64,000 nucleotides of DNA. Origin: Methylobacterium longum (GTDB lineage: Bacteria > Pseudomonadota > Alphaproteobacteria > Rhizobiales > Beijerinckiaceae). Shown here in pieces: positions 23,539-31,086 of the stretch. Position 1 is the stretch's first letter; every line of letters starts with the position of its first letter. A program made the translations under genes and the position numbers. The stretch spans positions 101,798-165,797 of the forward strand of contig NZ_BPQS01000011.1 of assembly GCF_022179385.1 (NCBI RefSeq), in the 5' to 3' direction. A model generated the notes under the pieces. The model saw only the letters and a program-made list of their open reading frames with translations, made no database searches and was not told the DNA's origin.

Positions 23539-24921
23539 CTACAGGCGCCTGATGCGCGGTTCCGCGCGCGCCTCCAGCATCAGATGGGTGAGCGCCCAGA
23601 CCAAAGCGTCGAGCCGATCGGGGGAAGCGTGGCCGGACAGGCCGTCCGGCCCGAAATCGCACAACTCGTCTTCCAGCTCCGGGAACGCCCCGACATGGTG
23701 GACCAGACCGCGGGCGTAGAGCAGCGAGACCGGCTCCGCCCGCAGATACTTGCCGCGGGTGGCATGGACCCGCGTCACCGGGACGGCGGGGTCGCACTGG
23801 GCCAGCACGGCCGCGGCCATCTCGCCGCCCTGGTTGACCTCGACCACCAGGGCGTCGGCCGCGAGGCGGTGGTAGAGGGCGAGCGCGGTCCCGGCCCAGG
23901 CCTGGGGGGTGGCGCGGGCGAGGCTCGCATCGGCGAGCACGTAGGCGTGCCCTCCGGCGCGGCCGGCCGCCACGATCCCGCAGGCATCCGAGCGCGCCCC
24001 GGAGGTCGCGGGCGGATCCACCGCCACCACGATGCGGCCCAGCTCCGGCGCGGCGGCGACCCGGGCGGCTTCGAGGGCGGCGCGGTCCCAGAGGGCGTCG
24101 TCCCGGTCGGCGATCAGCTCGCCGTCGAGTTCCTGCCGGCCGAGACGGGTGCCGGCGTAGCGCCCGACCACCCGCTCCAGGAAGTCCGGCGCGAGGTGGC
24201 CGGCATTGTCGCGGGTTCGGGCGCGGCTGATCACCGTGCGCGGGTCGGCCAGCAGCCGCCGGATCAGCGGCACCGGCCGGGGGGTCGTGGTCACGAGGTT
24301 GCGCGGCCGGGCGCCGAGGCGCAGGCCGAATTGCAGCATGTCGAAGGTGGCCTCCGGCCGGCGCCATTTGGCGGCCTCGTCGCACCACGCGGCGCCGAAT
24401 TGCGGGCCGCGGAGCGCGTCGGGCTCCTCGGCCGAGAAGGCGAGCGCCACCGCGCCGTTGGCCCATTCCAGGCGCCGCCGGCTCGGCGACCAGACCGGCC
24501 GGGCCCGGCCGCGCGCCGGCAGGCTCAGGAGGCCCGACGGCCCCTCGACCATCACGTCGCGCACGTCCAGATGCGTCTCGCCGACCAGCGCGATCCGGCC
24601 CACCGGCTCCGCCGTGAAGGCCGGATCGCCGCGCGCCAGGGCGTCGACCCACTCGGCCCCGGTGCGCGTCTTGCCGCTGCCGCGGCCGCCGATCACGGCC
24701 CAGGTGGTCCAGGGGCCTCCGGTCGAGGGGCCTCCGGTCCAGACGTCTCCGGTCCGGATCTCCCCGGCCCTCGCCGCCCCGGACCCGGGCTCCGGGTCGG
24801 CCGGCGGGAGCTGGTCGGGCCGGGCCTGGTGCAGCCAGTCGTCGGCGAGCGCGCGGATCAGCGCCGGCGGCAGGGTCGCGAGGAAGTCAGGCAGCCGCCC
24901 GGCCGCCGACAAAGCCAGCAT
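23539..24921 (-). CDS. GTA large terminase subunit (g2-like)
   Basis: A 460-residue terminase motor. Walker A is GGRGSGKT at residues 78-85 (IGGRGSGKTRTGAEWVDAL), the Walker B region is AAWCDEAAKWRRPE, and the coupling motif is VTTTPRPVPLI. The RNase H-like nuclease domain has VAVDPPATSG, DALVVEVNQGG and a late Asp in DRLDALVWALTHL. It pumps DNA into the head; in GTAs it packages host DNA. I chose the ATG at 24921, giving MLALSAAGRLPDFLATL and a 35-nt overlap with the small terminase gene. An upstream in-frame ATG at 25014 would overlap further. A Gly/Thr-rich insertion (about residues 55-70) precedes the ATPase domain. Confidence 0.94.
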   Translation of the reverse strand: MLALSAAGRLPDFLATLPPALIRALADDWLHQARPDQLPPADPEPGSGAARAGEIRTGDVWTGGPSTGGPWTTWAVIGGRGSGKTRTGAEWVDALARGDPAFTAEPVGRIALVGETHLDVRDVMVEGPSGLLSLPARGRARPVWSPSRRRLEWANGAVALAFSAEEPDALRGPQFGAAWCDEAAKWRRPEATFDMLQFGLRLGARPRNLVTTTPRPVPLIRRLLADPRTVISRARTRDNAGHLAPDFLERVVGRYAGTRLGRQELDGELIADRDDALWDRAALEAARVAAAPELGRIVVAVDPPATSGARSDACGIVAAGRAGGHAYVLADASLARATPQAWAGTALALYHRLAADALVVEVNQGGEMAAAVLAQCDPAVPVTRVHATRGKYLRAEPVSLLYARGLVHHVGAFPELEDELCDFGPDGLSGHASPDRLDALVWALTHLMLEARAEPRIRRL

Positions 24922-25537
24922 AGCGGCGCGCGAGCTCCGCGCGCAGGGCGGGCAGGTCGGGCTCGGTGTCGCCATCGTCCTCCTCCCCGCCCGCGCGCCG
25001 GGCGCCGTCCGCATCCACCGTGTCGAGGAGCCGCTTGAGCCCGCCGAGGTCGCGCAGAACCCGGGCGGAATCGCGCAGGGCCGGCCCCGCGCCGCTCAGC
25101 GCCGCGTCGAAGGCGGCGATCTGCCGGACGATGTGGGCCCGCAGGTGCAGCCGTAGGGTCGTCGGATCCGTCGCCGCGCCGCGATCCGGGCGCACCAGCA
25201 CCTCCGCCGGCAGCCGCAGCGCCGTCCCGAAGGCCGTGACCATCATGTCCGGCGTGAGCCGCCCGAGGCCCAGGGCCAGGGTGACGTCGCCGGGGTCGTT
25301 GCCCGGCGCGCAGAGCAGCCGGACGAGGGCCGCCCGGCGCTCCGCCGGCCAGCGCGCGGTCGCCACCCACCGGCGCCGCGGCGGCCTGAGCCAGCCGGCC
25401 CGGACGTTCCACGACCATACGGTCCGCGCGGTGACGCCGGTCCGGGCGCTGATCTCGCAGACGGGAAGATTGGTCTCAGCGAGGAGCCGGAGGGCCTCGG
25501 CCCGCAACCCGGCCGGGTGAGCCCTGCTTCGGAGCAT
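24887..25537 (-). CDS. GTA small terminase-like DNA-binding protein (g1-like)
   Basis: A 216-residue protein at the position of GTA g1. Residues 10-45 form a helix-turn-helix (AEALRLLAETNLPVCEISAR, then TGVTARTVWSWNVRAGWL) of the kind used by small terminases to recognise DNA. The middle has TPDMMVTAFGTALRLPAEVL and a helical segment RAHIVRQIAAFDAALSG. The acidic C-terminus (GGEEDDGDTEPDLP) ends with a helix RAELARRYAGFVG that overlaps the large terminase start. Residue conservation among g1 proteins is low, so the call depends on the HTH and position. A sigma-70-like promoter lies 36 nt upstream; this is the first gene of the GTA. Confidence 0.85.
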   Translation of the reverse strand: MLRSRAHPAGLRAEALRLLAETNLPVCEISARTGVTARTVWSWNVRAGWLRPPRRRWVATARWPAERRAALVRLLCAPGNDPGDVTLALGLGRLTPDMMVTAFGTALRLPAEVLVRPDRGAATDPTTLRLHLRAHIVRQIAAFDAALSGAGPALRDSARVLRDLGGLKRLLDTVDADGARRAGGEEDDGDTEPDLPALRAELARRYAGFVGGRAAA

Positions 25538-25572
25538 CGCCGCCTCTCCGCATACGTCTCGACCGTGCCCCG

Positions 25573-25601
25573 GTGATAGCCCGGCAGCGGCCCGGCGTCA
25601 A
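25573..25601 (-). promoter_or_regulatory. Sigma-70-like promoter of the GTA head block
   Basis: On the minus strand TTGACG (25601-25596) is followed after 17 nt by TATCAC (25578-25573), a near-consensus housekeeping promoter 36 nt before the small terminase start. A short inverted repeat TCCTA...TAGGA (25610-25614 and 25629-25633) just upstream of the -35 may be a regulator site. No CtrA-type TTAA-N7-TTAA site was seen. Confidence 0.55.
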
Positions 25602-25794
25602 GCAAGAATTCCTATCACTCGGAGGTTTTAGGATTTTTGGCTCATCGAATGTGCGATGGCGGGGTCGCCGCACTGCGGGTCGGGCCCGAGACCGTGCGGG
25701 TCGGGCCGGCCGCCGCCGTGCGGATCCTGCACGCGCCGACCGGTCTCACCGCGATCAACCCTATGAATCAAGGCTCGTTCGGCTGTCCGAAGCC

Positions 25795-25819
25795 GGAACG
25801 GCAATCGGGTCGACACGTT
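25795..25819 (+). promoter_or_regulatory. EcfG-type general stress promoter
   Basis: GGAAC at 25795-25799 and CGTT at 25816-25819 are separated by exactly 16 nt, matching the alphaproteobacterial general-stress sigma factor consensus GGAAC-N16/17-CGTT. The HWE/HisKA_2 kinase start lies 69 nt downstream on the same strand. The GTA promoter points the other way from about 200 nt away. Confidence 0.7.
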
Positions 25820-25888
25820 GACCGGCGCCATCCGCACGCAGCCACCTCGTCTCACACACACACAGCCTCAGAGCGAATCGAGTAGAGA

Positions 25889-26986
25889 ATGGTCGGTGAG
25901 CCACCAGGGTCCGAAGCGGCAAAGCCGCTGGACGACGGCCCCGCGGGTGATCCCGGGACGGGTCCCGCGCAGGGAACCGCGGAAGCCGCCGCCCTCAGCG
26001 ACAGCTTCAAGCGCTTCGCCGACGTCGTGCCCCTGATGATGTGGCGCTCCGACAGGGCCGGCCACGCGATCCACCACAACGAGTGCTGGCTGAAATTCAC
26101 CGGCCGTCCCCTCGAGGAGGAGCTCGGCCTCGGCTGGCGCAACGGGCTGCACCCGGAGGATTTCGAGCGGCACGCCCAGATCGTCGCGAGTGCCTTCGAG
26201 GCGCGGGAGCCGTTCACCGTCGAGTTCCGGCTGCGGCGGCACGACGGCGTCTACCGCTGGCTCCTGGACACGGCCCGCCCACTCATGGAGGACGGCCAGT
26301 TCCAGGGCTATCTCGGCTCCTGCTTCGACATCACCGACCGCAAGCACGCGGAGGAGCACATCGAGCATGCGCTGGCCGAGAAGGAGGCGCTGCTCGCCGA
26401 AGTCTATCACCGCGTCCGCAACAACCTGCAGGTGATGGTGAGCCTGATCGGCCTCTACGGACGGGCGGCGCCGGATGCCTGCCGCGGCAGCTTCGAGGCG
26501 CTCGGCCAGCGGGTCCGGGCGATCGCGCTCGTGCAGCAGCACCTCCACGAGGCGCCCCACATCGCGTCGATCGACCTGAAGGACTACCTGTACCGCCTCG
26601 CCTCCGGCCTCGGGCAGCTTCGACGGGCGGGGCGCATCAGCGTCCAGGTCGGCGGGACCGGGAACGGCCTCGTCGAACCGCGCACCGCCAACGCCCTAGG
26701 CATGATCGTCGCGGAGATCGTGGCCGAGTGCCTCGACGCCACCGCCGAGCACGTCGCCTGCTCGATCGCCATCGACATGGAGGCCCAGGCCGGCGAGCCC
26801 CTGCGCTTGGCGATCGTCTCGGGCGTGAGCGAGATGACCGCTTCCGGCCGGCCGAACGTGCCGAAGCTCGGGCCGCGCCTCATCGCAGCCTACGCGGCCC
26901 AGGCCGAGATCGCCGTCAGGGGCGATGCCAGCCCCGGCGACCCCCTGCGTCTGACCCTGCCGCCGGTGCATCCCGGCCCGTCGTGA
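25889..26986 (+). CDS. PAS-HWE/HisKA_2 histidine kinase with degenerate ATPase domain
   Basis: A 365-residue soluble kinase-like protein. A PAS domain spans about residues 40-155 (FADVVPLMMWRSDRAGHAIH, then FRLRRHDGVYRWLLDTARPL and GYLGSCFDITDRKHAEE). The HisKA_2 dimerisation domain has the phospho-acceptor H174 in LLAEVYHRVRNNLQVMVSLI. The ATPase domain is altered. In ALGMIVAEIVAECLDAT the metal-binding Asn of the N-box (normally VTNAL) is Glu280, and the usual DDGVGLP is replaced by VSGVSEM. Autophosphorylation therefore looks impaired, although the His remains. Kinases of this class feed the PhyR/EcfG stress pathway. An EcfG-type promoter upstream suggests feedback within that pathway. Confidence 0.85.
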   Translation: MVGEPPGSEAAKPLDDGPAGDPGTGPAQGTAEAAALSDSFKRFADVVPLMMWRSDRAGHAIHHNECWLKFTGRPLEEELGLGWRNGLHPEDFERHAQIVASAFEAREPFTVEFRLRRHDGVYRWLLDTARPLMEDGQFQGYLGSCFDITDRKHAEEHIEHALAEKEALLAEVYHRVRNNLQVMVSLIGLYGRAAPDACRGSFEALGQRVRAIALVQQHLHEAPHIASIDLKDYLYRLASGLGQLRRAGRISVQVGGTGNGLVEPRTANALGMIVAEIVAECLDATAEHVACSIAIDMEAQAGEPLRLAIVSGVSEMTASGRPNVPKLGPRLIAAYAAQAEIAVRGDASPGDPLRLTLPPVHPGPS

Positions 26987-27195
26987 GCGCCGGCTGGGTC
27001 ATCGGCAGGCCCACGATCCGGCGTCGGGATCGCCACCGCCGGGACCGGGCGGGCGGAAGCGACGATCCGGCAGGGGTCCGGGCCGGATGGTGGCGCGTTG
27101 ACACCAACACCAACCCCTGCCGCGGCGCCGGGCCCCGTCGCCACGACGGGGCCGGCGGCTTATAGCGGTGCAGATCACCGCGGATCCGGCCGAGC

Positions 27196-27624
27196 ATGCT
27201 TCCCCCGATCGACACCATCATCGACAATTTCGAGATCGTCGAGGACGACGACATGCGGCTCGAGTACCTCATCGAGCTCGGCCGCGCCCTGCCGCCGATG
27301 CCCGAGGCGGAGCGGACCGACGCGAACCGCGTCCACGGGTGCGAGAGCCAGGTCTGGATCGACACGGGGGTGGAGCGGACCGACGGGGGGCCGCGCCTCG
27401 TCCTGCACGGCTTCAGCGATTCGTTCATCGTCCGCGGCTTCGTCGCGCTGATGGTGGCGCTCTACACCGGCAAGACCCCGAAGGAGGCCGCCGAGACCGA
27501 CGGCCTCGACCTGTTCCGCCAGCTCCGCTTCGGCTCCCACGTGACGTCGAAGCGCTCGAACGGCGTGCGGGCGATGGCCGAGCGCATCCACCACGACGCG
27601 GTCCGGCTCGCCGCGGAGGCCTGA
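27196..27624 (+). CDS. sufE: SufE cysteine-desulphuration protein
   Basis: A 142-residue SufE family protein. The sulphur-accepting Cys is C49 in VHGCESQVWI, and IDNFEIVEDDDMRLEYLIEL, GFSDSFIVRGFVALMVALY and LTSKRSNG-like VTSKRSNGVRAM follow the family pattern. SufE takes sulphur from SufS cysteine desulphurase and passes it to the SufBCD scaffold. No other suf genes are in the window, as is common for a stand-alone sufE in this group. The gene is monocistronic on the plus strand, convergent with the DUF6456 gene 28 nt downstream. Confidence 0.93.
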   Translation: MLPPIDTIIDNFEIVEDDDMRLEYLIELGRALPPMPEAERTDANRVHGCESQVWIDTGVERTDGGPRLVLHGFSDSFIVRGFVALMVALYTGKTPKEAAETDGLDLFRQLRFGSHVTSKRSNGVRAMAERIHHDAVRLAAEA

Positions 27625-27652
27625 GAGCCGCCGCCCGCGGGCGGCGCCCCCG

Positions 27653-28504
27653 TCAGCCCCGCCACAGGCGCAGGCGCCCGCGTTCGGGCCCGGTGGCCTC
27701 CCGCTCCAGCCCGTAATGCTCGGCCAGCCGCCCCAGGGCGATGCGCGCCACGACCTTGGCCGAGCGGGCCGGCCAGCGCCGCTCGACCTCGATCCGCTCC
27801 AGGCCCTTCAGGAAGCCGCAGAGGTCGATCAGCAGGCCCGACAGGTCGCTCCCGACCGCGTCGAGGGCGCCGCGCACCCGCTGCCGCGCGGCGATCACGT
27901 GGTCGGCCGCGCCGGCCGGGTCACGCGGACCGCCCCCGTCGACCCGGGGGGCGCCGAAATCCGATCCCATCCGGGGCAGCAGCGCGGCGGCGGTCATGTC
28001 CCGCCGCAGCCGTTCCCCGGCCTCGAAGGATGCCGGGTCGAGCAGCGGCGCGCCGTCCCGGTCGCGCCGGCGCACCATCCAGGCCAGGGGATTCTCCGCG
28101 GCGTTGCGCAGGGTCGGGCCGTCTGCGCCGCCGTCCACGAGGGTGAGGTCGTGATGCTGCGCCGCATACGCCAGGGCGCCCGGCATCGCCTGCCGGCGCA
28201 GGCGCGCCCGCCCGGCGGCGGTGATCGTCAGCTGCGTGCCGGCGTCGTTCCACGCCGCCAGGTCGGCCGCGGCGAGGCAGCGGCCGGACGCGGCGGCGAA
28301 GCGCCCGCTGCCCACCGAGATCCCGTCGCCGCCCCGCCGGACCAGGAGGGCCTCCTCCGCGAGGGGATCGGGCCGCGCGTAGGCGCCGGCCTCGCCCAGG
28401 CGCGTCAGCAGGCGGGCCGCCTCCGCGGGCAGCGCCACCGACGCGCTGGGCGGACGCCCGGGACGATTGACCCGGCCGGATGCATTGACGGGCATCTTGT
28501 TCAT
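27653..28504 (-). CDS. DUF6456 domain protein
   Basis: A 283-residue protein with the alphaproteobacterial DUF6456 region at the C-terminal half: NPLAWMVRRRDRDGAPLLDP, FEAGERLRRDMTAAALLPRM, DLSGLLIDLCGFLKGLERIE and a final ALGRLAEHYGLER. The N-terminal part resembles a winged-helix unit (AEAARLLTRLGEAGAYARPD). DUF6456 proteins are found in most members of this order and their biochemical role is not established to my knowledge; the helical C-terminus with WPARSAKVVARIALGRL suggests DNA binding. I use the ATG at 28504 because upstream residues are not family-like. Confidence 0.82.
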   Translation of the reverse strand: MNKMPVNASGRVNRPGRPPSASVALPAEAARLLTRLGEAGAYARPDPLAEEALLVRRGGDGISVGSGRFAAASGRCLAAADLAAWNDAGTQLTITAAGRARLRRQAMPGALAYAAQHHDLTLVDGGADGPTLRNAAENPLAWMVRRRDRDGAPLLDPASFEAGERLRRDMTAAALLPRMGSDFGAPRVDGGGPRDPAGAADHVIAARQRVRGALDAVGSDLSGLLIDLCGFLKGLERIEVERRWPARSAKVVARIALGRLAEHYGLEREATGPERGRLRLWRG

Positions 28505-28583
28505 GATTTGTTCCAGTCTCAACGCAGGACGTCGCCGGGGTCCCATCCTCTCACAACCCGGCCGCGCGTCAAGGTATATTTAC

Positions 28584-28820
28584 CTACGATCCTGGCTCTC
28601 GCGGTGCGCCGCCCTGGGCCATGCGGGTCGGGGGCCGGTGCAGGATCTCGGCGATCTCGTCCTCGGACTTGCCGCGGACCTCGTAGCCCATCGCCTCGAA
28701 CCGCTCGATCAGCGCCGCGCTGGCGACGGCCGAGCGCGCCGCCCACTCGGCGAGGAGGTCGTTCATCCCCTCCAGATCCGGCTCGGGCGGATCGTCCTGC
28801 GGATCGGAAATCGCGACCAT
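28584..28820 (-). CDS. Small conserved-looking hypothetical protein
   Basis: A 78-residue acidic protein. The middle forms a helix LLAEWAARSAVASAALIERF, followed by EAMGYEVRGKSEDEIAEILH, and the ends are Pro/Glu-rich. No membrane segment or signal peptide is visible. The codon pattern (GC-rich third positions) and the clean start with no overlapping competitor make it a likely real gene. It lies 79 nt upstream of the DUF6456 start on the same strand, so the two may be co-transcribed. I do not recognise a family with certainty. Confidence 0.6.
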   Translation of the reverse strand: MVAISDPQDDPPEPDLEGMNDLLAEWAARSAVASAALIERFEAMGYEVRGKSEDEIAEILHRPPTRMAQGGAPREPGS

Positions 28821-29090
28821 GACGGCACCTCGGCGTCGAACCGGCGGCCGCCGCGCGGACGCGCCATGGCCGGCGGTTCAACGCCCGAGGTTGGAACGGG
28901 CTCCCGTCGCGGCGGGGCGTCGGCCGCTCCGGGATCGCGAGCCGGGCAGATCGAGGGCGGGAGGGGCAGGTCTTCCGGCCGGGACAACCCTCGGCCTTCG
29001 ACCCAGGCCCGCGGCGGGGCACGCCGCCGCGGGATACCCCGCCGCGGGACGCCCGGCCGATCGTGCCCCGACGCAGCCGCGGGCCGGGGC

Positions 29091-30509
29091 CTACTGGGTG
29101 ATCAGGATCTTGCCGCTGAGCGGACCCACGCCCTTGGGCACCGGTACGCTCGTCGCATCGTAGTTGGCGTTGAGGTAGAGGTTCGGTCCCTCGTAGAGAT
29201 TCACCTGTTGCGCCACCACGACCGTGTAGGCCGACTGATCGGCCACCGGCTGCGTCGCATCGATGACGAGGCGCCCCGTCGGCAAGTAGATCGTGCCGAG
29301 CATCAAACGGGCGTTGTTGCTGATGATCCGGTAGATGCGCATCGGTTTGGTTTGCCCGAGCGGCGCCGGGGTCGGCGGGATGCTCACGCCGAGATCGAGG
29401 GCATTGGCGATGAGTGCCGGGTCGAGCGGGGCAGAGACCGTCGTCTGCTCGGCCATCAACAGTCCCGCCATCTCCCCCGACGTCGGCGCCGTGAGGCTGA
29501 TCGTGGTATCCTTGTCGAAGAGCAGGCCGCCCTTGTCGCCGGTGAAGTAGAACCCCACGCCGGACGCGGTCAGCGAGGCCTTGTCTTTCACGATCAGCGG
29601 CCCGTCTTGGAAGACGTAGATGCCGGGGGCCAGCGTCACGATGGCATTCTTCTTGATCTGCAGGCCGCCGCAGTATGTCCCCGGGTAGAGCGTCACGTCC
29701 TTGTCGATCGTCGCGGTCTTGCCGATCGGCAAGAGGTTGAACGGATAGGGCAGAGTCGCGCAGCTTCCGATCGGCGGGTTGGCACGCCCCTTCAACGGGT
29801 CCGCGATGACCGGGCAGCCCGTTTGCGGGGTCGGGGCGAAATTGGCGCGCAGGCCCAGGTAGCCGCCAGCCGAGCAGATCGTGTCGGCGCGGGCCATCGC
29901 GCTGTCGCCGCCGACCATCCCGGTCGGGCTCAGGGAGTTCGAGTACAGCGAGCAGCCGTTGGCGGTGACCTGGGCGTTCTTCTGAAGGTTGAAAGCCCCG
30001 GGCGCCGCGGCGTCCAACGTGAGCATGCACAGCCGCATCTTGCCCACGACACTGGCCCTGGCCTGCGCCGACACGGTGCGGGCACTCATCCCCAGGAAGC
30101 CGCCGAAGGCGAGTTTCACGCTCTCCTGGACCCGTGCCGAGACGCTGGTCTTGTCGGCGGCCACGTCGACCGTCACGGCGAAGGGCTGATCGGGCGACGG
30201 CGGCGCGTTGTTGCGTATGGCCTGCTCGGTCACGCCCTGGACGGACGCGATGCTGGAGGCGGCGAGCTTGAGGGTGTTGCCGCCGGTGAGCACGCCGACG
30301 TCCACGGCGTTCTGCAACTGGGAGCGGCGGGTGGCCAGATGCGCGTAGTCGATCCCGCCGCCGACCAAGCCGATCAGCACCGTCGAACCGAGGGCGAAAG
30401 TCACCGCGACGCCGCCGCGGCGATTTCCGCCGAGGTCGCGTCCGCCTGAGGCGATCCCGCGCAGAACCGCTTCGATGCGCCGGAGCACGACCCCTTCGGA
30501 TTTCGACAT
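29091..30509 (-). CDS. TadE/TadG-like (Flp pilus assembly) secreted protein
   Basis: A 472-residue protein. The N-terminal Tad-like segment has NRRGGVAVTFALGSTVLIGL, a membrane helix after a basic stretch, then GGGIDYAHLATRRSQLQNAV, which matches the TadG/putative pilus-assembly family. The remainder is a long extracellular beta-rich domain with Asn/Thr-rich runs (NLQKNAQVTANGCSLYSNS; PGTYCGGLQIKKNAIVTLAP) and paired cysteines. Repeated beta-helix-like strands suggest an adhesin or minor pilin. By eye its sequence is lower in GC than its neighbours, with more A/T at third positions, hinting at transfer. No other tad genes are in the window, so its secretion partner must be elsewhere. Confidence 0.78.
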   Translation of the reverse strand: MSKSEGVVLRRIEAVLRGIASGGRDLGGNRRGGVAVTFALGSTVLIGLVGGGIDYAHLATRRSQLQNAVDVGVLTGGNTLKLAASSIASVQGVTEQAIRNNAPPSPDQPFAVTVDVAADKTSVSARVQESVKLAFGGFLGMSARTVSAQARASVVGKMRLCMLTLDAAAPGAFNLQKNAQVTANGCSLYSNSLSPTGMVGGDSAMARADTICSAGGYLGLRANFAPTPQTGCPVIADPLKGRANPPIGSCATLPYPFNLLPIGKTATIDKDVTLYPGTYCGGLQIKKNAIVTLAPGIYVFQDGPLIVKDKASLTASGVGFYFTGDKGGLLFDKDTTISLTAPTSGEMAGLLMAEQTTVSAPLDPALIANALDLGVSIPPTPAPLGQTKPMRIYRIISNNARLMLGTIYLPTGRLVIDATQPVADQSAYTVVVAQQVNLYEGPNLYLNANYDATSVPVPKGVGPLSGKILITQ

Positions 30510-31086
30510 TCCGCTCGCGCCTTGGACGAACAATAGAGCCCAAGGTCTTCGCAGTTACGGATGATGCGGCGGTTAATAGCGCCCACAGCAGTCGCCGCTG
30601 CTCCGAACGCGTCGGACTATGCTTAATGCCTCGGGTATCGGGGCCGCGATCCGGGCCCATGGACGGAGGGCCGAGCGGGCGATCCCGATCCTCCGGCCCG
30701 CCGGATTTCCGCGGCCGCGGGCCCCCTGTCCGCCGATGGGCCCGAGACCGTCGCGTCCGATCGCCCGGCTCCGCCCGGCGGAGCGCCCCGGATGCGGACG
30801 CCGCGGGAGCCGGCAACGGGCCGGGCGCCGCCGCCCGAGCCGCCGGTCCGATCACGTCCGGGGGGCTGAGAGGCCGGGGGGCTGAGTGGCCGGGATGGTC
30901 TCGACGCGCCGGGGCGATGCGGCCGAGGGGCGTTCCGCGGGCACCCCGACCCCGTCGTGGCTCCCCGTCGTCGCCCGTCGGCCGCCGCCCCGCATCGCGC
31001 CGCCCTGCCGCGCACCACCTTGCATCCCGGCGCCCGGCGGGACACATCCCCTCACCCGAACGTGACGGGACCCGACGGGAGACACG
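30510..31086. other. 577-nt divergent intergenic region
   Basis: This region separates the divergent TadG-like and oligopeptidase B genes. The part next to the TadG-like gene (30530-30625) is AT-richer and may hold its promoter. The centre is very GC-rich and contains an imperfect tandem repeat CCGGGGGGCTGAG at about 30858-30887. Open frames here are Arg/Pro/Gly-rich and look non-coding. Confidence 0.4.

Noticed and set aside
25538..25888. CtrA-type TTAA-N7-TTAA site upstream of GTA g1, expected from Rhodobacter and Caulobacter regulation.
   Set aside because: No such pair is present in the intergenic region; control by CtrA would have to be indirect.
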